A DNA stretch of 64,000 nucleotides from Desulfoscipio sp. XC116 (GTDB lineage Bacteria > Bacillota > Desulfotomaculia > Desulfotomaculales > Desulfallaceae). Under the pieces are notes generated by a model that was given only the letters and a program-made list of their open reading frames with translations, did no database searches and had not been told where the DNA came from. The position numbers and the translations under genes are program-made. Location: contig NZ_CP156660.1 of the NCBI RefSeq assembly GCF_039851975.1, positions 3,043,035 to 3,107,034 of the forward strand, read 5' to 3'. Positions 42,417-50,618 of the stretch are shown piece by piece. The first letter of the stretch is position 1, and every line of letters starts with the position of its first letter.

Positions 42417-43343
42417 ATGAAAAAAATATTTGTGTTGCTGCTTTTATTACTGTCAACTGTTTATTTGTTCGGGTGTATCAATAGTGGGAGTCAGGACCGG
42501 TTGGGCAAAGACGGGCCGCCTAAAGACGATCTCCAACAAACTGATAAAAACGATATGACAGCAGTAAAAGACCTGGTTGAGACTTTCGGCGGCAAGTTGC
42601 AATTGGTATCGCTTCAGGCCCCAAAAGATATAGTAAGCAAGAGCATTCAGGAAAACTACAGTGCATATGTATCGCCGGAACTTCTTGAGAAATGGCTCAA
42701 CGCCCCTGATAATGCTCCCGGAAGACTGTTGTCAAGCCCATGGCCTGACCGTATAGAAATTCAAGATATTGATAATTTGGCGGATGATACCTACGAAGTA
42801 AAAGGAGAAATCATTGAAATAACAAGCGTGGAAAAAGTTAACGGGGGAGCTGCCTCTAAACATCCGGTGGTTCTTGTGGTAAAGAAAATCGGGGACCGGT
42901 GGCTAATTGACGCTGTCACCTTCGATGCGCATGCGGAAGGAAACTCAATTGTATATAAAAATACTCAATATGGTTTTAGCTTTTTATTACCGGATAGTTG
43001 GAAGGAGTATCAAATTGTAGATGATCGGTGGGAAGGTCTGGCTTTAGGAGGCCAACAAGGCGATAAGATTGTTGAAACCGGTCCCTTGCTTTCCATCAGA
43101 CATCCCCAATGGTCTCCCCGGGAACAGCGACAGGATATTCCCATCATGGTCTTTACGCTTACCCAGTGGGATTCGCTTCAGCGGGAAGAATTCCATATCG
43201 GTGCGGCGCCTATTTTACCGAAAGAGCTTGAACGGAACTCCGAATATGTTTTTGCTCTCCCCGCGCGCTATAATTACGCATTTCCGACAGGATATGAGGA
43301 AGTTGAAGAAATTTTAGAGGGCCATCCTTTACGGCCGAATTAA
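42417..43343 (+). CDS. Secreted lipoprotein, unknown function
   Basis: A 308-residue protein with lipobox LFGC at residue 20, a Lys/Asp/Gly-rich linker, a central domain (about 45-175) similar to small NTF2-like or DUF4829-type folds (PVVLVVKKIGDRWLIDAVTF at its end), and a C-terminal domain (from YKNTQYGFSFLLPDSWKEYQI) of the PsbP-like kind found in many Firmicute lipoproteins. AGGAGG precedes the ATG. Single gene, divergent from tetR. No function can be assigned. Confidence 0.75.
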   Translation: MKKIFVLLLLLLSTVYLFGCINSGSQDRLGKDGPPKDDLQQTDKNDMTAVKDLVETFGGKLQLVSLQAPKDIVSKSIQENYSAYVSPELLEKWLNAPDNAPGRLLSSPWPDRIEIQDIDNLADDTYEVKGEIIEITSVEKVNGGAASKHPVVLVVKKIGDRWLIDAVTFDAHAEGNSIVYKNTQYGFSFLLPDSWKEYQIVDDRWEGLALGGQQGDKIVETGPLLSIRHPQWSPREQRQDIPIMVFTLTQWDSLQREEFHIGAAPILPKELERNSEYVFALPARYNYAFPTGYEEVEEILEGHPLRPN

Positions 43344-43379
43344 AACCAGCCCGTGGGTAAATAGGCGCGTTAAAAAAAC

Positions 43380-43406
43380 GGGACAAGGCACCCGTCCCCT
43401 TGTCCC
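43380..43406 (+). repeat. GGGACAAGG palindrome
   Basis: GGGACAAGG and CCTTGTCCC flank a 9-nt loop 37 bp after the lipoprotein gene. It resembles the GGGGACA palindrome inside rph1 and may be a REP-like unit or a terminator without U run. Confidence 0.4.
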
Positions 43407-43433
43407 AACAATTATTAATCATTAAATAAGGCT

Positions 43434-43567
43434 ACTTTATGAGCTTGGATGCGGAAAGTGTACAAGTTCCAGAAATATTCATCGTTGCCGGCGGAACATT
43501 ATTAACCTATAGCTTACTGACAAGGGAAACCCGTAAAAAACATGTCATGAACAAAACACGCGCCGTG
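43434..43567 (+). pseudogene. Degraded fragment of the permease-prefix gene
   Basis: The sequence from ACTTTATGAGCTTGGATGCGG to ACACGCGCCGTG matches 38055-38190 inside the permease-prefix membrane protein gene at about 85 percent by eye, with small gaps that break the frame. It carries about one fifth of the parent and no start. Confidence 0.8.
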
Positions 43568-43603
43568 TCCCCGTAATTGCAACGGAATGGGACCTTTATC
43601 TCA

Positions 43604-43631
43604 TTGACAGATAGGATTTTCGAACTATAGA
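43604..43631 (+). promoter_or_regulatory. Promoter upstream of the c-di-GMP riboswitch
   Basis: TTGACA (43604-43609), 16 nt, TATAGA (43626-43631). The expected start is about 43638, right at the beginning of the aptamer. Confidence 0.65.
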
Positions 43632-43638
43632 ATATCTT

Positions 43639-43722
43639 AAGAGAAAAGGGCAAACCCAGTCGAAAAATGGGGACGTAAAGCCGGGTTTAGTGCATTGCCT
43701 GACAGCCGGGTTGCTGTGAATA
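43639..43722 (+). ncRNA. c-di-GMP-I (GEMM) riboswitch
   Basis: The aptamer core is readable: AGGGCAAACC, a loop with CGAAAAATGGGG, GACGTAAAGCC (the family is GACGCAAAGCC), GGGTTTAG, then GCCGGGTTGCTG closing the second stem. It lies between a promoter and a terminator hairpin in front of a GGDEF/EAL gene, so c-di-GMP probably controls transcription of an enzyme that makes or degrades it. Identified by consensus memory; a covariance search would settle it. Confidence 0.82.
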
Positions 43723-43733
43723 TATGTATGTGA

Positions 43734-43762
43734 AACTACCTTCACGGCAAGGTAGTTTTTTG
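43734..43762 (+). terminator. Riboswitch expression-platform terminator
   Basis: AACTACCTT and AAGGTAGTT form a 9-bp stem followed by TTTTG, 12 nt after the aptamer and before the GGDEF/EAL start codon. Confidence 0.8.
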
Positions 43763-43826
43763 TTTATTGCACCCGCGGCTATCATTTGTTGCATTGCAAA
43801 TTATAAGCTTGCGGGGTGAGGCATTT

Positions 43827-46800
43827 ATGCTGAAGAAAGACCATTTGTTACTAATGTACAATAGTGTTTCGGATCTAGTGTTACTTGTGGAGGTTGAGAC
43901 AGATAATGGTTACCGTTTGCTTACAGTTAATAAATCCTATCTCGCAACTACAGGGTATTCGGAAAAACAAGTGGTTGGTAAAAGGATCGAACAAATTTAT
44001 TCCAAAAAAGTTTCTGCTTTTCTGATTGGGAAATATAAAGAAGCAATTCAGTCAAGGATGACAGTTTGCTTCGAAGAAATCGCAAACTTTCCTAATGGAC
44101 AATTAATTTTTAAAACAAAAATTACACCCATTTGCAATGATCAAGGACATTGCACTCACCTTCTTGTTGTTGCCGGCGATATTACCGGGCACGTCAGAGA
44201 ACAAAAGAAGACTGAAGAATTGCTGGAGCTGGAGCGTCAACAACTACTTTCTATTTTTGACGGCATAGATGAAAGTGTATATGTTAGCGATCCAGATACA
44301 TATGAGCTATTATACGCCAATCGAATTATTAAAGATAAGTTTGGAGATGTGATAGGGAAAAAATGTTACCAGGCACTTCAAGCTTTAGAGTCACCTTGCC
44401 CGTTTTGTGCTAATGAGCATATTTTTAATCAGAATATCGGCAAGATACATATCTGGGAGACCCGCAATAAAATCAACCGGCGTTGGTACCGCTGCATTGA
44501 CAGAGCCATAAGGTGGTCGGATGGCCGGATGGTCCGTTGTGAAATGGCTGTTGACATTACCGAATATAAACGAGCAGTGGATGCGCTAAGTGAGAGTGAG
44601 GAGAAATACCGGTTGTTGTTCAATAAGGCTAATGACGCCATTGGCCTGTGCGAAATAACCGACGAAGGTCAGCCGGGCAGGTTTATTGAGATTAATGATA
44701 TCGCCTGCAAAAGGTTGGGTTATAGCAGAAAAGAGTTATTGGCAATGACACCTTTTGACATTACTAATCAAGAAGACTTTAATTTTAAACCGGAAAGTAT
44801 ACAAAAGCTTTCAGAAAATGGTTACATTACCTTTGAAACGACTGAATTGAGTAAAAATGGCACCATAATACCCGTTGAAATAAATTTGCATGTTTTCAAT
44901 TTAAAAGGGAAAAAGGTTGGACTGTCCATTGCCCGTGATATCACTGAGCGTAAACTCAAAGAAAAAACACTGCAGGAACAGTATGATCTCTTAGAAAAAA
45001 TAACTAATACCGTTCCCACGCCAATATTTTATCAAGACGTAAAAGGATTTTACAGGGGCTGTAATGTTGCATTTGAGTCTTATATTGGCTTAACCGGAGA
45101 GGAGATAGCCGGAAAGTCTGTTTATGATATCAGCTCCAAACACATGACGGGCACTTACCATGAAAAAGATGCGGAATTGTTCCGCAATCCGGGTGTGCGG
45201 ATTTATGAAAGCACTGTCAGGTATGCTGACGGCACCATGCACGACGTTATCTTTAACAAGGCTACTTTTTCCGACAGCGACGGAAGTGTGGCCGGTTTGG
45301 TGGGAGTGATTGTCGACATCACCGAAAGAAAGAAAATGGAGAAATTTATCAGACATCGAATTGCCATTGAGGGAGCAATAGCGCAGGCTTCAAGGTTATT
45401 TTTTTCTCCGCGGGGTGCTGATATTAAAGAAGTCCTGGGAATCCTGGGAAAAGCCGTTTCCGCCAGTCGAGCTTATATATTTAAATTTCGTGAAAACGGC
45501 AGCAAGATGGACAATACGCATGAATGGTGCGGTTCTGTGACTGCGCCTCAGATAGATGCCCTGCGAAATCTGAATTCAAGCACATTTCCATGGTGGATGA
45601 AGAAGCTTGAGCGCGGAGAAAACATAGTAATACCGGACCTTAACGACCTTCCACCCGAAGCCGGTGCGGAGAAAGCACTTCTTCAAGCCCAGAAAATATG
45701 TTCCCTCCTGGTTGTTCCAATTAGTTCAACGAATGGAACGCTGAACGGATTCATGGGATTCGATGACACGGGAAATTGCCGGAATTGGTCCATCCAAGAT
45801 ATAAAAGCTCTTAGGGTGGTGGCTGAGATGGTGGGTATCTATTGGGAGCGCAAACGAGCGCTAGAGGCGTTGCGAGAAAGCAATCAACAGCTTCAGCAGA
45901 TCATCGAATTTTTACCCGACGCCACCTTTGTCATTGACCGTAATAAAAAAATCATTGCCTGGAACCGGGCCCTTGAAGAAATGACAGGAGTACGCAAGGA
46001 GGACATTATCGGCCATGGCAACTATGCGTACGCGGTACCTTTTTTTGGCAGACGAAGGCCGTTATTAATTGATTCCATCTTTTCGGAAAGCAAGAAAAAC
46101 GCAACGTTGTATCCATACATAGAAAGAAAAGGTAATACATTATACATTGAGACTTATGTACCTGCTTTATTTGAGAAGGGGGGCCATATGTGGGGGACGG
46201 CTTCGCCCCTTTTTGACAGTGATGGAAACTTGATGGGGGCTATTGAATCTATCCGTGATATAACCGAGCGAAAGCGAATGGAAGAGCAGTTGCAATATCT
46301 GGCGACACATGATGCTTTGACCAATATCCCCAACAGACATTCACTGGAAGCAACTATTAAACGCGCAGTGACAGAAGCAAAACAAGGAGAAAAAAGCGCG
46401 CTCCTCCTTATTGACCTTGACAACTTTAAACTGGTCAATGACACTCTTGGGCATGCGGCAGGCGATGAATTATTAATTATTTTGGTTAATCTCTTTATAA
46501 CAAACTTGCGTAAAAGTGATTTTCTGGCCCGGTTGGGAGGAGATGAATTTGCAGTATTGATTAAAGGGATTTCCAATCAAGAGGCTGGGATTATAGCCGA
46601 TAAACTGCGCCGAGCGGTGTGCGAAAGTGAGTTAAATCTTGTTACTCACGGGCTCCGTTTAAATTTAAGTATCAGTATTGGTATTGTCATAGTTGACGGT
46701 ACTATAGATAATCAAAAACTTCTCTCGCTCGCGGATACTGCCCTTTATACAGCCAAGGAAGGAGGCCGGAACAGGTTTGTCTTTGCCGGATCCGAAAAAG

Positions 46801-47561
46801 ATCCGATAAACAGGCTTACTGAAACCAACCAGTTGGTTGGGTTAATTAAGAATGCCTTAAAAGAAGACCTGTTTGTACTTTATTTTCAACCAGTGGTTAG
46901 AGTAAGTGACGGAAAAATAATTCATCACGAAGCCCTGCTTCGTCTTCGAGATAAGAACGGGCAGACAATCTCTCCCGGCAGGTTTATACCTGTTGCCGAG
47001 CGTTTTGGCTTGATGTCTCAAATAGATCTTTGGGTGCTTCAATCATCCTTGGCGACCATGCGCCAATTTACCGAACTCAGGCTTTTTATGAATCTTTCCG
47101 GGATCACCTTGGGAGATGAAGCTATCTTGACTTCAATAGAATTAAATATACTCAAGAGCGGTATAGACCCTTCCCGGATAGGCTTTGAGATAACCGAAAC
47201 CGCTGCCGTAAAAGACATATTTCGGGCTGAGCGATGGGTTCGCAGGATTAAAGGCCTCGGATGTCTCTTGGCTCTGGATGACTTTGGAACAGGATTTTCG
47301 TCCTTTGCCTATCTGCGCATTCTTCCGGTAGATTACATCAAGATTGACGGCTCCTTTGTCCGCAACGTAGATAAGGAACCCGTCCATCGCGCCTTTATTC
47401 AGGCTATTAATACCATAGCGAACACGCTTGGCAAAAAAACCATTGCCGAGTTTGTGGAAAATGAAGACATCTTAAAAATATTGCAGACAATTGGAATCGA
47501 TTGCGGTCAAGGATTTTACCTTGGAAAGCCCTCACCTTATCCCACTACTTTTGCTGATTGA
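43827..47561 (+). CDS. Multi-PAS/GAF diguanylate cyclase-phosphodiesterase (GGDEF-EAL)
   Basis: A 1244-residue cytoplasmic signalling protein. In order: PAS (about 5-115), a second PAS with a CPFCANEH Cys pair (about 135-245), two more PAS domains (about 255-370 and 385-505), a GAF domain (about 520-660), a fifth PAS (about 675-800), GGDEF (about 810-965) and EAL (about 985-1235). The active motifs are intact: RLGGDEFAVL and EALLRL, with DDFGTGFSS in EAL. So both c-di-GMP synthesis and hydrolysis are possible. ATG 43827 follows GGGGTGAGG; upstream frame is excluded because it overlaps the terminator. The gene is under a c-di-GMP riboswitch. Confidence 0.92.
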   Translation: MLKKDHLLLMYNSVSDLVLLVEVETDNGYRLLTVNKSYLATTGYSEKQVVGKRIEQIYSKKVSAFLIGKYKEAIQSRMTVCFEEIANFPNGQLIFKTKITPICNDQGHCTHLLVVAGDITGHVREQKKTEELLELERQQLLSIFDGIDESVYVSDPDTYELLYANRIIKDKFGDVIGKKCYQALQALESPCPFCANEHIFNQNIGKIHIWETRNKINRRWYRCIDRAIRWSDGRMVRCEMAVDITEYKRAVDALSESEEKYRLLFNKANDAIGLCEITDEGQPGRFIEINDIACKRLGYSRKELLAMTPFDITNQEDFNFKPESIQKLSENGYITFETTELSKNGTIIPVEINLHVFNLKGKKVGLSIARDITERKLKEKTLQEQYDLLEKITNTVPTPIFYQDVKGFYRGCNVAFESYIGLTGEEIAGKSVYDISSKHMTGTYHEKDAELFRNPGVRIYESTVRYADGTMHDVIFNKATFSDSDGSVAGLVGVIVDITERKKMEKFIRHRIAIEGAIAQASRLFFSPRGADIKEVLGILGKAVSASRAYIFKFRENGSKMDNTHEWCGSVTAPQIDALRNLNSSTFPWWMKKLERGENIVIPDLNDLPPEAGAEKALLQAQKICSLLVVPISSTNGTLNGFMGFDDTGNCRNWSIQDIKALRVVAEMVGIYWERKRALEALRESNQQLQQIIEFLPDATFVIDRNKKIIAWNRALEEMTGVRKEDIIGHGNYAYAVPFFGRRRPLLIDSIFSESKKNATLYPYIERKGNTLYIETYVPALFEKGGHMWGTASPLFDSDGNLMGAIESIRDITERKRMEEQLQYLATHDALTNIPNRHSLEATIKRAVTEAKQGEKSALLLIDLDNFKLVNDTLGHAAGDELLIILVNLFITNLRKSDFLARLGGDEFAVLIKGISNQEAGIIADKLRRAVCESELNLVTHGLRLNLSISIGIVIVDGTIDNQKLLSLADTALYTAKEGGRNRFVFAGSEKDPINRLTETNQLVGLIKNALKEDLFVLYFQPVVRVSDGKIIHHEALLRLRDKNGQTISPGRFIPVAERFGLMSQIDLWVLQSSLATMRQFTELRLFMNLSGITLGDEAILTSIELNILKSGIDPSRIGFEITETAAVKDIFRAERWVRRIKGLGCLLALDDFGTGFSSFAYLRILPVDYIKIDGSFVRNVDKEPVHRAFIQAINTIANTLGKKTIAEFVENEDILKILQTIGIDCGQGFYLGKPSPYPTTFAD

Positions 47562-47606
47562 TTTTGAAGTAAAAATAATCATTTTTTGAACCAGTGAGAG
47601 TAGATA

Positions 47607-47633
47607 AGTCCCGGAAGATGTACTCCCGGGACT
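47607..47633. terminator. Hairpin between convergent genes
   Basis: AGTCCCGG and CCGGGACT with an 11-nt loop between the GGDEF/EAL gene and the convergent importer operon. No U run on either strand. Confidence 0.45.
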
Positions 47634-47651
47634 GTCAATAAAGAATAGTTC

Positions 47652-48635
47652 TTATTTTGGAGTCATATCCACAATAAGCTCATCCATGTTTACAGTACCG
47701 GTCAACATGCCTGCTTGCTGCAAAAATTCCTGTGTTTTTTGCAGATCCGTGATATCCTGATCGGTAATGACCGGGTTAAAGTCATACCATCCGTACATCT
47801 GTTTAACTGTTTCAATAGAAATACCTGTTTCCTCCGCCGCCATCTTATAGACATCGGTAAGATTTTCTTCCATATATTGAATACTCTGCCGATGGACTTT
47901 CATGTAGCGTTTAACCAGGTCGGGGTGCTGCTCAAGGAAATCACCGGACACCGCAATAACAATAGTCGCGTCCAAAAGTCCTTCCCCCGTGGCAATAATA
48001 TGGGCTCCCGCCTCCAGTGCCTGCGGCACGACGGGACCGGCAATAAGCGCCGCGTCCACATCCCCGGCCGTTAAGGCGGACATGGCATGAGGTATGCTCA
48101 TATTAATAAAATCAACGTCACCCGATTCAGAACCTTTTTCTTCCAGGCTTGCCAGCAGCAGCTGGTGAAGGATAGTTCCTTTGGGCCCGGCAACCTTTTT
48201 GCCTTGCAGGTCACTCACCGATTTGATGTTTTCATCCCTGGCCATGATAGTGAATGCCTTGGGGGCCCTGCTGTATATACCGATAACCTTCAGATCGACA
48301 CCGTTGGCCGCCGCCAAAATAGCCGATGTCCCGCCCAGCGCATTGCAAAAGTCCAAAGAACCCGAAGCAAGAGCCTCTGTCATTTTGGGTCCCTCGGTAA
48401 TCTCAGGAAAAGTCACATTTATACCGTCTTTTTGAAATTCTTCTTCAAATAAATTAGTTTTCTTTTCAATGATGGACGGTATGTTCAAAGGAAGCTTGAC
48501 ATATGAAATATTGATGTTTTTAACTTCCCGGCTTCCGGTTTCCTGCTCCGGGCTGCCGTTTTGCCCTCCCCCACAGCCGGCCGTCAGCAATGCAGCCAGC
48601 GCGACAAGAGCAACGATTTTCCATATTCTTTCCAT
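47652..48635 (-). CDS. NrtA/SsuA/TauA-type lipoprotein binding protein
   Basis: A 327-residue NMT1/THI5-like binding protein with lipobox LLTAGC. It has VTFPEITEGPKMTEALASGSLDFCNALGGTSAILAA-type sequence in the first lobe and VAGPKGTILHQLLLASL, AALIAGPVVPQALEAGAHIIA in the second, typical of the sulfonate/nitrate/pyrimidine-precursor group. It is encoded last, after permease and ATPase. The ligand may be a sulfonate, nitrate, HMP or an organic oxyanion. No distinguishing residue can be read by eye. Confidence 0.85.
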   Translation of the reverse strand: MERIWKIVALVALAALLTAGCGGGQNGSPEQETGSREVKNINISYVKLPLNIPSIIEKKTNLFEEEFQKDGINVTFPEITEGPKMTEALASGSLDFCNALGGTSAILAAANGVDLKVIGIYSRAPKAFTIMARDENIKSVSDLQGKKVAGPKGTILHQLLLASLEEKGSESGDVDFINMSIPHAMSALTAGDVDAALIAGPVVPQALEAGAHIIATGEGLLDATIVIAVSGDFLEQHPDLVKRYMKVHRQSIQYMEENLTDVYKMAAEETGISIETVKQMYGWYDFNPVITDQDITDLQKTQEFLQQAGMLTGTVNMDELIVDMTPK

Positions 48636-48646
48636 AAAACGACCTC

Positions 48647-49399
48647 CTAATCAACGTTCTCACCAACTATCCGGCCCAATATTTTTTTCTTTGTGCGGAA
48701 AAAATCCTGGGAAAGTACGTCTCGCGGATAATCAAGATGAACAGGCATACATTCAACTATTTTTCCGGCCTCAAAGATTACCACTCTTTGGCCAAGAAAA
48801 ACAGCTTCATCCACATCATGGGTTACAAAAACAATAGTCTTCTTCTTAAGCAGAAAGATATCTATTAAATCCGCTTGCAATTTTTTTCTGGTGAAGGCAT
48901 CCAGGGCGCCAAGAGGTTCATCCATCAGGATTACATCCGGGTCGTAGCAAAGCGTTCTGCCCAGTGCGGCCCGCTGGGCCATCCCACCTGAGATTTGCGC
49001 GGGATAGGCATCCTTAAATTCTTTAAGGCCCAGCAAATCCAAATAATAATGAACCGTTTCGGAAACCCGGACCCGGTTTTTTTCTTTAATCAGCGGGAAA
49101 GCCATGTTTTGTTCCACGGTCAGCCAGGGCATCAGCCTTGGTTCTTGAAAAACAATGCTAATTCTTTCAGGCCGGCAGTTTTTTTCCTTATCCGGTGGGG
49201 AAAAAGATATTTTACCCCGGGCAGCCTTTTCCAGCCCGCAGATTAACCTGAGCAGTGTAGTTTTCCCCGAACCGCTTTTGCCCACCAGCGTGACAAAGCT
49301 GCCATCCTCAATGGTTAAATTAATATCAGATAAAGCGTTTACCTCTTGACCGTTAATGTGAAATATTTTACTAAGCTGTTGTATTTTAACTCCTGCCAT
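48647..49399 (-). CDS. SsuB/TauB/NrtD-type ABC ATPase
   Basis: A 250-residue ATPase: Walker A GKSGSGKTT, Q-loop VFQEPRLMPWLTVEQNM, signature ISGGMAQRAALGR, Walker B VILMDEPLGALD and H-loop VTHDVDEA. The LMPWLTV and GMAQR variants are characteristic of SsuB/TauB/NrtD. It overlaps the permease gene by 14 bp and is 11 bp from the binding-protein gene, so the three form one operon. Confidence 0.92.
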   Translation of the reverse strand: MAGVKIQQLSKIFHINGQEVNALSDINLTIEDGSFVTLVGKSGSGKTTLLRLICGLEKAARGKISFSPPDKEKNCRPERISIVFQEPRLMPWLTVEQNMAFPLIKEKNRVRVSETVHYYLDLLGLKEFKDAYPAQISGGMAQRAALGRTLCYDPDVILMDEPLGALDAFTRKKLQADLIDIFLLKKKTIVFVTHDVDEAVFLGQRVVIFEAGKIVECMPVHLDYPRDVLSQDFFRTKKKILGRIVGENVD

Positions 49400-50150
49400 A
49401 AACTGATCTCTTCCCTGTCCAAGGTATGATGCAACCGGTTAGTTTAAAAAAACAGTAATCAAGCACGTAACCGCATAAGCCAATGGTTATAATGCCAACG
49501 ATAATAATATCGGGCCTGGACAACTGCTCGGCGTCCATAATCATGTAACCGATTCCCGAGGAAGCCGCAATCAGCTCCGCCCCGATCAATGCCCGCCAGC
49601 TGTAGCCCAGTCCCAGCCGCATCCCCACGATTATAGAAGGGAGGGCCGCCGGCATAACAATTCTTAAAAATTTATCCCGGCCACTAAAGCCAAAAACATC
49701 TCCCACCTCCAGCAATTGCTTATCACAGCTTAAAATTCCGTTAACAGTGTTTAAGAATACCGGGAAAAACGTAGCCAGAATGATTACCGCCAATTTGGAA
49801 GTCTCCCCGATGCCGAACCAGAGAATTAGCATGGGAATACACGCAATGGGCGGGATATGCCCTAAAAAATCCAGTACCGGCTCTATATAAGGTTCCATCT
49901 TTCGATTCAAACCGACCAGCACGGCCAGGGGAAAGGCAAATAAAATTGTCGCCAAAAAGCCGGCAAAGACCCGGAACAGGCTGATGGAAATATGCTGCCA
50001 CAACAAACCGCTGCCCAATAGGCTTAATGCGGTTTGTATCACTCTGGAAGGCGGCGGAATGATATATTGATTAACGATTCCGGCAGCGGACCCGGTAACC
50101 CACAAAGCCAGAACAACAAGCGGAATAAAAAGACATCTTAATATTTTCAT
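49386..50150 (-). CDS. SsuC/TauC/NrtB-type ABC permease
   Basis: A 254-residue permease with six hydrophobic segments and the EAA-type loop (VGDVFGFSGRDKFLRIVMPAALPSIIVGMRLGLGYSWRALIGAELIAASSGIGYMI region, about residues 140-195). First gene of the importer operon. Its start has no strong ribosome site, and a structured leader with an intrinsic terminator lies upstream, so regulation by early termination is likely. Confidence 0.9.
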   Translation of the reverse strand: MKILRCLFIPLVVLALWVTGSAAGIVNQYIIPPPSRVIQTALSLLGSGLLWQHISISLFRVFAGFLATILFAFPLAVLVGLNRKMEPYIEPVLDFLGHIPPIACIPMLILWFGIGETSKLAVIILATFFPVFLNTVNGILSCDKQLLEVGDVFGFSGRDKFLRIVMPAALPSIIVGMRLGLGYSWRALIGAELIAASSGIGYMIMDAEQLSRPDIIIVGIITIGLCGYVLDYCFFKLTGCIIPWTGKRSVYGRS

Positions 50151-50480
50151 AAATAAGCGCCGAAAAAAACTCCCGGGCCTTCTTAAATCCCCCCTTTATT
50201 GCAATATATGGCAATACCCGCCACAACATAGGAACAAAATTAACTTTACAACCCTAAAAACCAAAAACCCGTCCAGCCGGGAAAAGGCATAGACGGGCAA
50301 AGTACACCGTAAAAAGACATCCTGCCAAAAAACTGCAGAATTAACGATATACCCCTTGGCCTAAGGCGCCGGCCCTTCTCCGCAGGGAAACCAGATACAC
50401 TGCAACACCCTTCAAGTCAAACGATTCAACCGGTCAGGCGTCAGGTTAATTATAATTGGGAAGTGATAGGCCAGTCAATA
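50151..50480 (-). promoter_or_regulatory. Structured leader of the importer operon, possible riboswitch
   Basis: On the minus strand the leader carries a cluster of potential stems (for example CCTTAGGCCAAGG, CCCTGCGGAGAAGGG and a GGCGCC core, about 50340-50400) followed by an intrinsic terminator at 50262-50297 well before the first gene. This aptamer-then-terminator layout suggests a metabolite-sensing RNA. It matches no riboswitch I know by eye; TPP and SAM cores are absent. Confidence 0.45.
50262..50297 (-). terminator. Leader intrinsic terminator
   Basis: On the minus strand CCCGTC and GACGGG enclose an inner GCC/GGC stem and are followed by TTTTTGGTTTTT. It lies about 110 nt before the permease start. 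Confidence 0.7.
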
Positions 50481-50618
50481 ATATAATTCTCAATTAATTA
50501 TTCTCATTTAGAAACATTAAGTCCTCAATTGCATGGAAACAGCGGGCTTATCCAAACGCAAATCCCTAGCCTTTTCTTCGTATACCATGCTTTGGCTGAT
50601 GGTGGCTTTGTTTAAGTT
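50481..50618. other. Spacer between hypF and the importer leader
   Basis: AT-rich sequence after the hypF stop on the minus strand. I see no gene, and no clear terminator for the hydrogenase operon. Confidence 0.4.
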
